DNA of 60,000 bases, taken from contig OU612073.1 of assembly GCA_914767715.1 (NCBI GenBank), forward strand, positions 17,858,001 to 17,918,000, in the 5' to 3' direction. How positions within the stretch are numbered: position 1 is the first letter of the stretch; each line of letters begins with the position of its first letter. Under the pieces are notes generated by a model. It had not been told where the DNA came from, did no database searches, and saw nothing but the letters and a program-made list of their open reading frames with translations. The DNA comes from Membranipora membranacea. Taxonomy: Eukaryota > Bryozoa > Gymnolaemata > Cheilostomatida > Membraniporidae. The translations under genes and the position numbers were made by a program. Positions 36,827 to 52,507 of this stretch are shown here, piece after piece.

Positions 36827-36872
36827 CGGGTACCTTCATGAATGATCAGGCTGACACATGGCACTGCTAATG

Positions 36873-38475
36873 TTATAACAAATATAAAAAAAACAAATGA
36901 AAAGAGAATAAAATATTTATAATGATAATTCTAAATATAAATTTCACAGGCACAAATAAAACCAGCAAAACTGATGAAGCAGGGGAGAAATTTGTGTGTA
37001 TAACAAACTTACAAAGATAGGCTATGCATTTTGGCACACAGTCGACCTGTGCAAGCTGCAGCAACAAATTGGATCTGATGAACAGTGTCAAGTGACCTTT
37101 GCGTTACACTTTTTCAGCTGCTTTTTCCCAACCTTCCCATATAATAGTAGATAAGATATTTGGCTTAATGCCCTCTATCTGCTGATATCAGACTAGATCG
37201 GCGTGGTTGGTTGTTTCCATTAGTAACATTGGAAACATGAAGGCTTACATCTGCATGGTTTATTCGGCTCCAATTTTTGAAAGTAAGAAGCTAACCTCTT
37301 TTGACAAGCTCTGTTGGTGGAGGGGGGGGGGGGTGCTATTTCAATTTAAGACAGTCAATATTCTATCATAAAATTAACAGCTTCAATGCGACCGAGGGTT
37401 AGATAAGGTTGCCATCAACATACCAAAATAAAACTGTCAAAACCGTTTCCAATGTTGTAATGTTGTATAAATTGTGGGATTATGTAGAATTACTTGGATA
37501 TAAATGTTGCACGGTGGTGGGGGGGGGGGGGGAGGAGAGGGTTATTATCCATTCTTTCCAATCCATACATTGGCACACTTGCTATAGATAAACACGCCCC
37601 TGGCCACTGCTTTATCTTCAGTATATTTCTCAGTATGATCAAGGTTTTTAGGTTGGGGAACAGAACTTGTCACTGTTCTACAGAGTTAAAGGAGAGAGTT
37701 TTCAGCCCCCCAAAAGTGTCGCAAGAAATTTTGCTGTTGGCCCACCCCACATCCTTACAAAAAAGCTCTTGAAGCTACTAAACTTTACTCACTAAATACT
37801 AATTTTTCTAATATTTTGTCGTACGTCTTTATCAAGACCCATTATTGAATTTTCAGTCATTGACGCAGCTTTGTTGCATCTGTTGGGATACTGTGTGCAT
37901 TTATATATTATTGTCGATGTGTTGAGTCTTTGACTTATGTGCTTGGTAGATACGAATTAAGTGAAATAATTCCTGTATTTGTATGAAATGGAAGTAAGTC
38001 AGAGCCCAAAAAAGTAACAGCATATCTCAATGAGGCAAGAGAGCTAACATAGATCGAAGCTTTGGCGTATTGTCATGATAGTCCAATGGGAATGCTGGAT
38101 ATTACTTACCTACTTGTATGCGATATTACTGGCGGAGGCAAATCAAGTGAGTACTATCAACAAAGTGTAATGGTGACATCCTTGCATTGAATTCCGGTGT
38201 CAATCAAAATTTTGACTTTCAGCCACCATTGACATTGACAGATAGCTCAGTAATAAGTGATTAATGACAGCTTTAAATTGTTAGATGACACCCAAGTGAC
38301 AGGATGACAGCTCTATGCCTGAATTAAGTGATAAATACAATCAAAACCTAACAATAATAAGGCTTTGCTACGAACGACACAGCCAACCACACTACTACAG
38401 ACAAGTTTCACTTACTTGTACTATTTGAGAAGCACCAGTGACCACTTGACAGTGAAAGCTGATGATCATAGAAAC
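36873..38475. other. intergenic, no gene recognised
   Basis: It contains two oligo-G runs of 12-14 bases (about 37,322 and 37,518). A GT donor near 38,155 (TCAAGTGAGT) could belong to a 5'-UTR exon of the downstream aminotransferase. Confidence 0.4.
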
Positions 38476-41400
38476 ATGGACCTGAGAGAATATTCAGGGA
38501 GAGGCAGCATATATCACCATCTACCTCTGACTCATGCTTATCTCTCTGCTCCTAAGGTAAAGGATTTTTTAAACAACAATTTATAAACGGCAATGACACA
38601 GTGGCATTCCTGAACAGCTTTTTGGGATGAGGATAGAGGATGTCTTTTTTTGTAAAACAGTGGATAACTTACGCAGTGCTCTTATTAAATCCTTAGCACC
38701 TTTTCACGTGAGCACTATTTTTGCTCAGCACAGAGATCCAAATTTAACACATTATATTTTAAGCTGCAATGTTCTGACTTTTTCTCACTTTGTACTTGCA
38801 TAAACAACTATTTAAAGATAAGACTCAAGTTGTGATGGAATTCTTAAGGCAACGCATCTAGCCTTTTGATGTGATAATCTTTGCAGAATACCCAATCTGC
38901 AGAATGGCATACGTTACTTTTTGGGTGCAAAGCGAATCGGAATGTGCCTACAATGCTAGGGTGCTGCTTGTTTGATCACCAAACACATATGTCTACCCAG
39001 GACAGTAATCAGCAAAGTTTTTCGAGAGTTATAGAACGTTTCATTTAGTAAAATTTTATCTTTCCAACTACTTGTTAGGATGAATACACTGCTCCATCAT
39101 TGCCTGTCGAGATACCGGAATGCAATGAAAAGTATGAATGTCTCGAGTTTGGAGGAGAACAGTGTAGACAACTCTTTATTAATGATGAGGTAAGAAATTA
39201 TTTCAATAAAGTATTTTGTACCCAATGATGTCTCTTTACTAGGTCATGCTTCGCTAGCATCCATTGCAAGCTGTCTGCGACCAATGAACTCCCTCCCTCC
39301 CTCCAGGAAGAGGGAGTTCATTGCTGCGACAGTCTGAACTTAATACAGTCATCGATCAGCCCGACAGCTGTGTGATTTCCATAGACCATTTTGTGTAAAT
39401 AAATTTATGTACTGTTTTGGTATATTGGTATCAGAAGCAGACTGTATTCTTTGCAGTTTGATTACCTCCGAATGGCCGCTAATCTAACCCTATACTGCTA
39501 TTTTACTGTCGCTGTTTCATTCAATTTGCTATATTTTCCATATACTGCTCACACAAAAGCATTTGTTAGCAAAATTCTATGACATTTCTGCTACCTTGGT
39601 AGGCAGCTAATACTAAATCACAAATTTCCCGTATAAGCCGATAGATTACGGGAGGGGATCATCAAACTTAGTAATGAGCTTAAAGATCCAAACTTCTCTG
39701 CTAACTTTTACTGTGGCCATTATAATTTTTTTTTTTTCCAATTTGTAGAATATTACATACTTAAACCATGGCGCGAGAGGCCGCACTCTAAAGCAATCAT
39801 TGGATGTGTCGCAGGTTTGTACTGTAGCTTGTATCACAGCTGTGTGTTTCTGTCATTGTGATAATAATGTGTGTAGCCATCGTGAATGCTATTAAATTGA
39901 CAACTCTTGCAAGTTTTCGAGCATGAGCAGACAAGTTACCGATGTGATCACCCCATGAACTAGAGGCCACCACTGTTTGTCCGTTCTGTTTTATTTTAGT
40001 CTATTACCACTTATGGTTTTCAATAAAGGATAACTGTGTGACTTCAATTAATGTTTCCCCTAATTTGCCCAAGTAGTTGTGCTGCTGATGTTTTAATCTT
40101 GAATTGAAAGAATTTACAAAGTTATTTCTCATTTTACTCCCATAATGTTTGATTGTAGGCGTATCAGTGTTACATGGACAGTCAGCCTCTACGCGCCAAG
40201 GATAGAGAACTGGTTCCTCTGATGTGTCATGTGATCAGAGAAATGGCCGACTATGTGAAATGTGACCCTCGTGATATATTCCTCACTACTAATACTCATT
40301 ACGGAGTGAACACTATCCTACAATGTCTCACATTCAAACCAGGAGATAGGATAGCTACACTCAGTGTGGGTTATGGTAAGTTAGCGACAATCAGGGTAGG
40401 TGTCGCTGTAAGCTTGAAACCATGATAACACTTCGTTGATCTAATATCTACATTTTCTTACAAAACATAATAAATAAAAGTGGAGCATGAGTTAGAGATT
40501 AATATCAAATACCACCAACTTTACCTATTTTGTGATGTGATTGAGAATTATCTAGTTCTCTGGGCATGGTATAAGGTTTTTGAGGCTGATGAAAACAGAG
40601 ATCAGAGGTTTAAATTTCGCAGCAATTTTTAGGATGAATATACTCTTGTATACAACTATAGTCCTCATCTTTGTTGTTGAAGGTGGTGTTAATGAAGCTG
40701 TGAGTTCAGTATGTGAGAAAACTGGTGCTGTGCATGAAGTTATAAACATCGGAGGGCCTCCTATAAATGATCAACAGGTGATAATGACAGTGATACATGC
40801 CCGAGGGAGACATTCATTACACTAACAACAAATGATATTGTTTACCTACAATCTAATGTATAACACTTACCTCATCTCCATTTTATTGCCCATCTCTTTT
40901 TGCATTACTGTTTATCAAATTGTCAAAATATTGAAACCGTGATAGGTACTTGACAGGTCGTGATACCATTCATGTCTTTGATTTAGTTTGATACCTTAAT
41001 CAAACTCGGGTTACTTATATCTCCTTCTTCAGATTCTAAAAGATGTGAGTGAGCAGCTTAGTGACCAAATCAAGTTGATTATCATAGATCATATCCCATA
41101 CTCAGCACCATATCTGATGCCATTACAAGAGTTGTCTCGCCTGTGCACCGAAAAGTGAGTAATTTTAATATCAACATAATAAGACAGAAACCAAAACGAT
41201 TGGCATTGACTAAAAATTGATATATATATACTTTTTATTGGCATCAAAAGTCATCTCATTCGAAATGTTTTGCACTCAGTGCCAGAAAACAATTTTTTTT
41301 TATAACAAAAAAGAGAAACAGAAGCTGTGTCCCCGAGAAACAGCAGAAAAAACTGTGTCCCCGAGAAAAAGAGAAACAGAAGCTGTGATAGAGCTGTGTC

Positions 41401-43171
41401 CCCGAGGAGTGCGACTGGTGTCACTTCAATCAGATTTCAATTGCAAATAACTTTCTTGTAGAGGTATTTTGGTGCTGGTGGATGGGGCACAATCTCTTGG
41501 ACACATTGAGTTGGATATTCCCTCATATGGAGTTGATTTCTATGTGACAAGCTGTCACAAGTGGTTCTGTAACACCAGGGGTTCAGCTCTGACTTATGTA
41601 AGGCGGGAGTTACAACACCTTATACATCCACTGGTGGTGTCATGGGGGCAAAATAAAGGCTTCTCTGTGGAGTTTGTGTTTTCTGGTCAGTGTAGTTAGT
41701 TTCATCACTTGAGTAATACAAAAACACACCACACCAAACACAGGTTTATTAAAGGAGATCGATATAATTTGAGTGTTAAGGTGAGGTGCGTAGAAGCAAA
41801 CCAACGAACCTCATTATAGTAAAGCCAGCTTAATGACTCAATTCATAGTATATGGCTATCTACGAATGACAACCAGAGTGTAAGGAACAGGCGGCAGAGG
41901 AAGTTATAGTCATTTAACATTTCCTGGCTCATGATTCTATATCGATTTTGCAGGCACCATGTATTATAGCCAATACATCGGACTTCTGAGCACCATTAAG
42001 TTTTGGAAAACTATCGGTCAGACAAGAATTACAGAGTACTGTAGAAATACTCTGACTGCAGCAGGTAAGATTTATCCCATGATTTAGTCCTTGTGGAAAT
42101 ACAGCTGCAATGAGATATAGTTTTGTATACGTATGTGTTCAGGTTTCCCTAAAAAAATTAACAAAGTTATTGATTGTGTGTTTTCTTTTGTCATAGTGAA
42201 GCTGCTGACATTGAAATGGAAAGTGCAGCCGTACAAAACACACAGCAGAATCGGTAAGTTAATTATATCTTAGTTCAAACAAGGAGTTTTTTACTCTTTG
42301 GTTCAAATATGTGAACTCCTCAGCAAAGTTCACCTACTTCAACCAAATCAGTCCTAATGCAACAAGGGAGTCTGTGGAACCACAAAGGACTCCTTGGCTG
42401 GTGGAACTACACATGATGCCCTTTTTTCTGTAACGTTAATACTTTAATAGAGATCCTCTTCTTTTTTTTAACTTGTGCAATGAAAGCTGTTTTGTATGTA
42501 AACTGAGGAATCCTTTTGTATAATGGATTCACAACTCCCAATTACAGTCTTGCTTCTCTATTCACAATTTCCTCATGCAGATATGATGGCACTGGTGACG
42601 TTACCAGAAAAATTAAATGATACAGACTGGAAACTAAAAGTTACAAACAAAGCTCTACTCATCACACACTGTATTTATGACGAACACAAAATTGAGGTAT
42701 TTGATTATAACAGAGACTATAGATTTCCATAAACTCTGGTAATAACGTCATACAATCCCGGAGATCAACGAATAAACAAAATTATGAAGCCTGGAGGAGC
42801 AGTTTTATCCAGCTCAATTTCAGCATGTTCATTGTGGAACCCACAGTTAGAATTGTGAAGTATTCAATGTAAGAGGCTGGGAGATGAACCAAAAGTAGCC
42901 TGAGCAAAAGATTTACACAAACAACTTGTGAAAACGCCATTCCAAAGCTCCATTCCGAGAATGCAAATTTAGCTAAACCTTTCCAAGGTCATTAACTGAA
43001 TACATCATTAGATAAAACATGATTGTTTTGTTACAGGTAGAGATTGTTGAGGTTAACAGTTCGCTGCATGTACGGCTCTCCTGCCACATATATAATTGTT
43101 CCAATGATTACGAGAAATTAGCTGACGCTGTCCTTGATTTGTGTGAAAAGAGAGATGTGATAAACAACTGA
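38476..43171 (+). CDS. class V aminotransferase, isopenicillin N epimerase-like, complete
   Basis: Eleven exons: 38476-38556, 39079-39189, 39749-39814, 40159-40375, 40683-40777, 41033-41154, 41462-41685, 41954-42064, 42197-42253, 42581-42696 and 43037-43171. They total 1335 nt (444 aa), in phase at every junction. This is a PLP enzyme of fold type I. ITYLNHGARG (about residue 66) is the substrate-site motif usually seen as 'LNHGSFG'; IDHIPYSAPYLMPLQEL lies mid-domain; VLVDGAQSLG gives the PLP-nitrogen aspartate; and TSCHKWFCNTRG has the Schiff-base lysine. The true substrate is not predictable; relatives include epimerases and cysteine lyase or desulfurase-like enzymes. AATAAA lies at 43,243-43,248. 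The fragments at 0-19 kb derive from a paralogue with the same exon plan. Confidence 0.92.
39255..39345. repeat. intronic hairpin
   Basis: An inverted repeat: TGTCTGCGACCAATGAACTC pairs with gagttcattgctgcgacag about 30 bases later, within an aminotransferase intron. Confidence 0.6.
41310..41410. repeat. short tandem repeat, ACTGTGTCCCCGAGAAA-like
   Basis: Imperfect units of GAGAAACAGAAGCTGTG and TGTCCCCGAGAAA lie just before aminotransferase exon 7 (starting 41,462). Confidence 0.6.
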
Positions 43172-43374
43172 TCAATGCTTTTGATAGGAAAAAAATTGTT
43201 CTAAAACATTTTATAACTGCACTGTACCCCAGCAGTGCACTAAATAAATTGTGTGAAGGCAGAGGACTAAGAGAGATGTTTAATGCAGAAGCGTGTCATT
43301 CATTGGTTTCATATCTGTCGCAGAATGATGGGCCTCTTCACATGAGCCGTTTCCAAGATTCTTGGCACCATCAT

Positions 43375-43440
43375 CCATAATGCCAAGTAGAAAGCTACAT
43401 CACTTGTCAATCATGCAAAATGCTGTTAGGTTTCGATTGA
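43375..43440 (+). mobile_element. short degenerate LINE fragment
   Basis: The plus strand reads MPSRKLHHLSIMQNAVRFR, resembling the 'LP...L..LQ.VQNAAAR' stretch of CR1/L2 reverse transcriptases. Only about 20 codons are recognisable. Confidence 0.35.
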
Positions 43441-43841
43441 TACTGATACGCAATAGTACAACCATCTTATACTACACCAACAGCCCACCTGAGTAAAAAC
43501 TGCTTATGTTTGATTCAGCTTGGCTGATCCTGGATCCCGCACTATTAGGCTCACTTTTTAGTGCAAAACTGAGAGAGCAACCAAGCTCATTCTTTTCAGC
43601 AATGATGTTGATGTTTGATCTTCCACTCCATAACAATCTATTATTGACATTGAGGACCAATGTAGCTACTACAGCAATATGCATTCATTGAATTATATTT
43701 GATAGGTATGATCTTCTCACTGGTGATATTTGGAGATATTATTTTGTTTTTGAGAATGTTGGAACAAGTTTGAAGATTAAGTTTACAAGAGTCACTATAA
43801 TTGGTACATGAATAAAACTAACAGAGTTGAGATTTTTCAGT

Positions 43842-43847
43842 TTTATT
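43842..43847 (-). promoter_or_regulatory. polyadenylation signal of RPL7A
   Basis: AATAAA on the minus strand, 44 bases after the TAA stop. Confidence 0.65.
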
Positions 43848-43890
43848 GAGTTGACTTGTCAAAAATAGTGATACATCAGATGGAAGTAAA

Positions 43891-46342
43891 TTAAGCCTTG
43901 ATCTCCTTAGCCTTTGCCTTCTCGAATTTGGCAATTCTGGCCTGGCTCTTGGATCCAAGAATACCACCTCCCCAGTGTCTGCGGATCTACAGAACAGAAA
44001 ACATTGGTCAGGTGTTTGCCACTGAGTTATTCTATCATTTGGAAAACAAAACTGATCTTTGATTATCAGCAGCCCACCAATATTAAATAATAATAAAGTT
44101 AGATTGATTGGACGTCAATTTTAATCCTACATAAAGTAGGCATGGTTTTTGTAGGAAAACCTAGGTTGTGGACTAAACCAACTGCTGATTTTATCTATGT
44201 CGGATTAAATTGAGTGCAGAAATTAAAGAAAACTATGATTGATGGACATACCTCATCTCCTCTCTCATTGTAGTTGTTCTTGCAAGACTCGACAAGCTTG
44301 CTCAGAGCGGTTCTGTCCTCTGGGTTAACTCTGTCAAGGCATACAGTGGCACATGTTTTACGTCTGACAACACGTCCAAGTCTGGCTCTGCCTTTCACAA
44401 CGCAGTATGGAACTCCCATCTTACGGCAAAGTGCTGGCAGGAACAGCACCATCTGTAAGAACAACATAAAATTTTATTCAGGAGATTGTTAGTAAGCTGT
44501 TTCATCTAATGATATGTGCTTAGATTGATGGTGGCTCAGTAAGCAAAATTATCAAGCTTTGACCTTGGTCTCTGATACTATCTAACAAGCATCACAGCCA
44601 CCACATTGGAATAAATTAAGGTTAACCCCTAGTAGTCTTCAAATCACACAAGTGAAAACTTACCAACCTATTGAGTGTGCACAATTGACAAGTGTATCGA
44701 ATGGAGCGTCACAGAGCAAACTTCCTCAAGAGGACGCTCTCATACTCTTACACTGTTGTTAGACCATTCCTAATTAAGCAGCGTCACAGAGCACACTCCC
44801 AGTCTGCTGTTAGCCTACCACACAAGCACGGAATAGTGTGAGCAGCAACAAACAGTCTTGGCGCTCTCATACTGCCCAGCGTCACAGAGCAAACTCCTCT
44901 AAACTATTAAGTTTTCGAGGCGCTCTCAGCTGTATTATAACTGTATTGAACTTCTTTCATCACATCTGATCAGCTCATACCTCAATTGGGTCAACATCAT
45001 GAGCGATGATAACAAGTTGTGCCTTCTTCTGCTCAACCAGCTTGGTAACAGTGTTGACACCAGCTCTAACTACTGGAGTGCGGTCAGTAGGCTTGTCAGC
45101 CTTACCGGCAACCCTGGACTCGGATCGAGCAGCCAGTCTCTGCTTCTTGGCCTGCCTGGTCTCTGGTCTGTACTTATCCATCAGCTTGAACAGCTGGGTA
45201 GCTGCAATGAACAAAATAAATGGTTACCCCTTCCATTATGTCCCTATATCTGATTAGGGAGTATGTTCATAAAACAAGGTACAGCAGTCAGAGATCTTGG
45301 TGATAATACAGTGTAATCAGATCATCTCAGTTAGCAAGTATAGCTTCTCATCACCCCAGTAAACCTTGCTCTACTAAAATATAGGTTGTGTTAAGTGAAA
45401 CCTTGATGTATATGATTATGTTATTTCTTACCTGTCTGGCGATCTACAGCAGTTCTGAACTGGTTGATCGGGGGTGGAACTTTAAGTCTCTGCAGGAGAA
45501 CAGATTTCTGTCTCTGCAGACGGATGTACTTAGGCCATCTTACGAATCGGCTAAGATCACGCTTGGGCTGGATATCTTGTCCTACAATGGTTGATATACA
45601 GCATTACATCTCAATTAAAAGAATATCTTGGCAAGATTGATGCTCTTTTACCAATCTCAGACTCTTCCTATTAGCAAAACTCATTGACCACTTTGGGTCT
45701 CTACTCGAATTTAACATCAATGACTGGTACAGGATATAGATACTATTGTGGTGCGACTGCGCCTTCTGCTGAAAGTTCCTGTCTCTTAGAAAACAACAAT
45801 TGTTAAAAGGAAGGGAGTGTTACTTGGGTCATATATGATCAACAACATAACAGCTGAAATACATGAGAACAGATTTTCCTTATCCCTTTAATTTATCATA
45901 CAGTTAGGTGCTGCATTCTCCCTGGGTGCTGTGGACAATAAATACCACTTACCAATTCCAAAGTTCCTTGGCCTCTTCTCAAACAGAGGGTTCTGTGGGG
46001 GCTTCTTTGGCTCTTTCTTCTTCAGAGGGGCAGGAGCAACCTTCTTGCCCTTCTTCACCTTCTTTACTGGTCTGTTAGGCTGAAATAATGAAAAGCATGT
46101 AAGTATGGAGCTTCATTGGAAGGGTCTGAAGGTAGTAATGGTAGTAAATTAAGGTGCAAAATTGTAAAAGTTAAGTTCCCCAGATTACTTATTCATCATG
46201 TTGTAATAACTTGACACTTAATTCAAACTTATAACTGAACTCTTAACTATAGCATTATCAGCTAATTTCCAAGAGATGTCTGATTATAACCCTGTAAATG
46301 TAAGATGAAAAAAATCAATTCCTTAGTTTAACAACCTACCAT
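43891..46342 (-). CDS. RPL7A: 60S ribosomal protein L7a (eL8), complete
   Basis: Six exons: 46340-46342 (ATG only), 45953-46079, 45432-45581, 44981-45201, 44252-44452 and 43891-43986. They total 798 nt (265 aa; the human protein has 266), in phase throughout. The basic N-terminus [20 protein letters not shown] leads to [20 protein letters not shown]. The L7Ae-type RNA-binding core includes [32 protein letters not shown] and [15 protein letters not shown]. The end is [20 protein letters not shown]. It is a structural protein of the large ribosomal subunit. A pyrimidine-rich CTTATTCCTTTTCC lies 5' of the ATG, compatible with a 5'-TOP start. An intron carries a U24-type snoRNA, as in vertebrates. 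It is head to head with the dynein light chain. Confidence 0.98.
44704..44924 (-). ncRNA. three structured hairpins in an RPL7A intron, unclassified
   Basis: Intron 4 holds three hairpins at 44,704-44,739, 44,780-44,865 and 44,878-44,924. On the transcribed strand each opens with GAGAGCGYC or GAGCGTC and closes with GCTCTGTGACGCT. The 3' sides are nearly identical, while the loops differ fully in length and sequence. The bases flanking the closing stem resemble H/ACA-type architecture, but I find no convincing H or ACA box. Confidence 0.4.
45283..45360 (-). ncRNA. SNORD24: box C/D snoRNA U24 (SNORD24)
   Basis: In RPL7A intron 3, sense strand: C box GTGATGA (45,348-45,354), guide CTATACTTGCTAA followed by D' CTGA, a degenerate C' (GATGAT), guide ATCACCAAGATCT, then D box CTGA (45,288-45,291). 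Both guides match those of vertebrate U24, which directs 28S rRNA 2'-O-methylation and is likewise hosted by RPL7A. Terminal pairing is weak. Confidence 0.8.
45652..45725 (-). ncRNA. possible box C/D snoRNA in RPL7A intron 2
   Basis: On the sense strand a near-C box (TTGATGT) and a D box CTGA lie about 55 bases apart, with a C'-like CAATGAG between them. Vertebrate RPL7A hosts U36 snoRNAs, but I cannot confirm a guide match. Confidence 0.25.
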
Positions 46343-46613
46343 GATGGCTGTCAAACGGAAAAGGAATAAGTTTTCTAGTCCTGAAATTATATCATTGATG
46401 AAAAAAGTCTGATTGGTTCATTTTGCCAAAAGTTCGCCAATTGGCCAGCTCTTAGACCGCGTTCCTATGGAAACAACGAATGTTCACGTTTTGTCTCACA
46501 GGTTTGGCTAGTTACAGGAATTAGATTTGTTGAGATACAATCGAGATTGAAGGCGACTGATATTTTGTGTACTTATCTTCCAAGTAGTTCTCAGAAACCA
46601 ATTTTATACTATC
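46343..46613. promoter_or_regulatory. bidirectional promoter between RPL7A and the dynein light chain
   Basis: 271 bases separate the two divergent start codons. The RPL7A side carries a pyrimidine-rich tract (minus strand, about 46,357-46,372). No TATA box is evident. Confidence 0.6.
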
Positions 46614-49301
<2,688 letters not shown>

Positions 49302-50265
49302 ACACCTGAACAAATTTTATCCACACCACCTAATCATCTCCCTTTCATCCTGCCTGCAGAAATCTACATAGTGACAGCCAAAGCGAGTCTTCAATAGAGA
49401 CCTTCAAGAGATTTACTTAACGATCATTTCACAAACAAGGTATTACTTGCAGATAACAACCATGAAAAATCAGCGTACATTCTTACCGCAGGGTAAGAGC
49501 ATTGGCTTTAGGCCAGCATGCTGCTAGCCTTACTTTGATGTATGACTTATAAGGCCAATAGACTAGTCTTTAACAGCTTTGTAAAATCTCATTCCCTTGA
49601 TCATAGGGTGATGTAAATCTTTCTCAAGGATCATGCCCAGTTATGATGGTGAATAGCTTGGGAATTTTGACCAATCAGATTTTACTTGAAGCCCCCTTGC
49701 ATGGCTAATCCAGCAGGGTTCTGCACCGAGTAAGCTTCATTGTATTTATTTTGAATACAACACCAAGTCTATTTTTCTTTCATGTAAACCTTGCTAAAAT
49801 GGCACCTCTGCAGCTATTTTGAAGCCCTATAAGCAGCATGTTAATGCTCTCGGGCTTTTGCTAAAACTTATAAGGGATTATGTGTTATTAGTTGGTATAC
49901 TTTTATTTTTGTTCATTCAACAACGGCACTGTGTTGGTCTGTAAATCATTTATAGTTTATGGATGGATATAATGTTTGGATTGTATCTTAATTTATTTTC
50001 TAATATCAGAATAAAGAATGTGCTATTCAAATATCCTTTGATGTTATCAGCGCTTAACGTCATTTTATCAATATTGAATGCCACAGAGATACTCACATGC
50101 GTCAAATGTCCACATTTACAGACCACTCGCTTACAACATCAAACATCAACGCTGTTATTTGAGACTGTTTGGTAATAAGCTTCAACGTGCATGAGCATTC
50201 GTTTTCAGTTTTAGTGGATTACTGTTTCTAGCTCAGCACGTATATGTTGTTGCATGATGTCGTAG

Positions 50266-50393
50266 ATCCGGTTTGATCCATTTTGCCTGCATTACAGTTG
50301 CTCTTCTTCTACTTCTGGTCACGCCGACAAATAGTGGAGGGGGAGCAACTCCTAATTCAGGCAAACAGACCAAACTTGGTCTAATCAAGTGTT
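50266..50393. mobile_element. MITE-like hairpin, family A
   Basis: The left end GATCCGGTTTGATCCATTTT+GCCTGCATT and the right end (aattcaggcaaacagaccaaacttggtc) are inverted repeats around a GC-richer centre. Copies or halves also lie near 22,215, 27,090, 31,850, 32,380 and 50,525. Confidence 0.6.
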
Positions 50394-50524
50394 TTTCTGT
50401 AAATGAGCTGAAGTAAAAACATGCATCATTTTAACATGTAACAACGAACAGTTGACAAAAGTACTCCTGCAACACTTACACAACCCACACAATCACAGAG
50501 CTACTCTTAAATGGGTAGAACTAC

Positions 50525-50621
50525 TAGACCAAGCTTGGTCCATTTGCCTGCATTTCGAGTCGCTCCCAATCCACGGTAGGGAGCAACAGGAATGCAGGCA
50601 ATTGGATTAAACTTGCTCTAG
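50525..50621. mobile_element. MITE-like hairpin, family A
   Basis: AGACCAAGCTTGGTCCATTT+GCCTGCATT pairs with aatgcaggcaattggattaaacttgctct, and GTCGCTCCC pairs with gggagcaac near the loop. Confidence 0.65.
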
Positions 50622-52507
50622 GGTAGTACAGTTAATAGCACTAAAAACCATTATTATGGTGTTACCAAAGTGAACTATAGTTGGCCTTACAAGGAACAAA
50701 CTATCTATGTGCATCATTTCAATAAATTACAGGTTATGCAATGATAGGTAATGTTAGCTGGTAGATGGTGGTAACATTTTATTATCAACCACATTAATTG
50801 GATGGAATGTGTTTGATAATGAAGTAAGTATCAATACCAGCAATATGGGAAATAATTCTGTCTATAAAACAGCTGCGATAATAGAACAATGAGGAGTTTT
50901 CTACTTATTGTCAAGGAGAGAACAACTTTGTTTGACTTTGGGAATTGCATTTAGAAACAACTAGGAAATGCACATGAGACACCACTCTTCAACATGCTGA
51001 CTGCAACTATGCTGATGACCAATAATGAAGAAACAATTTATGATTCAACAGCGGGCGCTCAAACTGTTGCGAGATGTATATTAATGTCGGCAAATCATAT
51101 ATTGGAGCGAATAGCCTTACAACACCATCACAAATTTACTGCATTACCAAACAGGAAGACTTTACAAAGAATTTTCAAGAGTTTTTGTTGCAGTATGTAC
51201 GCTTTTATTTGAAAAATACAATCACATCCATGAAGCAGACAAAAAATATATGAATATATTGATTCATATTTAAGTACAGTCTACCATATAAAACTTCCCA
51301 AATTCTCTCTAGGTGTCAGAAATAATTTTTTTGTAAATCTAAAGCGTATCGATTGAAAAGATACAAGCTTGGCCATAGCTTAATCATATTGCAGAGATAA
51401 GCAATTGGCGTTTGTTTTGCAGGTTGTCATTGCAAGAAACATGTGAATCTGCCCCTGATATAGGTTCTTCAGTTTTAACAACTTTTCTGTTTCTTTGACC
51501 TCGTCCATTTTCACCTCCCTCTTTGCTGCAATTTATCTTTCAATCTATACCCTTACCATAAATTTATCCTTTTTGTTGCTGAAAGTCAAATTATGCGGTT
51601 AATGGGAGTTAGCCAAAGAATAAAAAATTTAATTATCATCAATCATCATTTGTCTCACCTCAGTGTAACTTGACAATTGAAAGCGAAATAATTGCATGAT
51701 ATCATCATTGACATGAGAGCCTACACACCTTACGAAAAATAAAATCATCGCTACTGACTGAAAAAATATACGTTGGTACCCCTGATTTCACTTTTCGGAA
51801 ACAATTTGGGTTTACTGACAGTCTTCACGCAATGTTACTATATCTATACAAGGCAGTGAAAAAGTGAGGTAAGTAAATATGTTTCTACCTTTCCACATGA
51901 AAGTTTTCAGTATGACAAGAACTAGAGATAAAATACTCTAGACAAAGAAATGTTATAGGCCTACAGCAGAACTACTACTGGGCCAGCTGAGGAAAGACCT
52001 GTTAATCCACTTAGCTAAGTGACTTTCCAAGTAGCGAACTTCGTTCATCATGCGTCACTATGATATCGCCTCGACTTCTCATCAGCCTAACATAAAAGCA
52101 TTTTTTCCCTTGTAATTCTGATCAATGCCAGAACTTCATAGTTTTGGAAAATGAGGAGGCAAACTCCTGGTTTAAGAGAAATGGAATAGAAAGAGATTGG
52201 ATTATAACTAGGCTTAACTGAAGGTGTAAATTCTAACAAATAATCTCGTAGGCTGATTCAAATTTGAATCGAGGGAATGTACACCATACAGATAGACAGT
52301 CGAGAAATTAAGAATTTTGATATGTGCCGACTTATCATTACAATTCACAACACCCGCACATTGGAAACTTTTGTGGAGAACGACATTGTTTCAAGGCCAT
52401 TTTCTGAATACCAATTTAGACCTGGGTTAAGTCTTTGACATGGTAACAAATTGAGTCCAGTATTAGCCCTTCACCTCCCTTGTTCTGTTGTAATAAATTA
52501 GCAAGTT

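Larger units (their letters stand above)
49302..52500. other. intergenic with MITE-like hairpins
   Basis: Apart from the two family A elements near 50.3-50.6 kb, I find no supported feature. An ORF at 50,994-51,212 has no convincing splice context. Confidence 0.45.

Noticed and set aside
36673-36870. ORF rich in ALWP and GIMAMA motifs
   Set aside because: It is a translation of the short repeats in the right arm of the foldback element.
37320-37532. Oligo-G runs (also near 25,603) as regulatory G-quadruplexes
   Set aside because: They are single homopolymer tracts, more likely slippage or sequencing-sensitive sites; nothing else supports a role.
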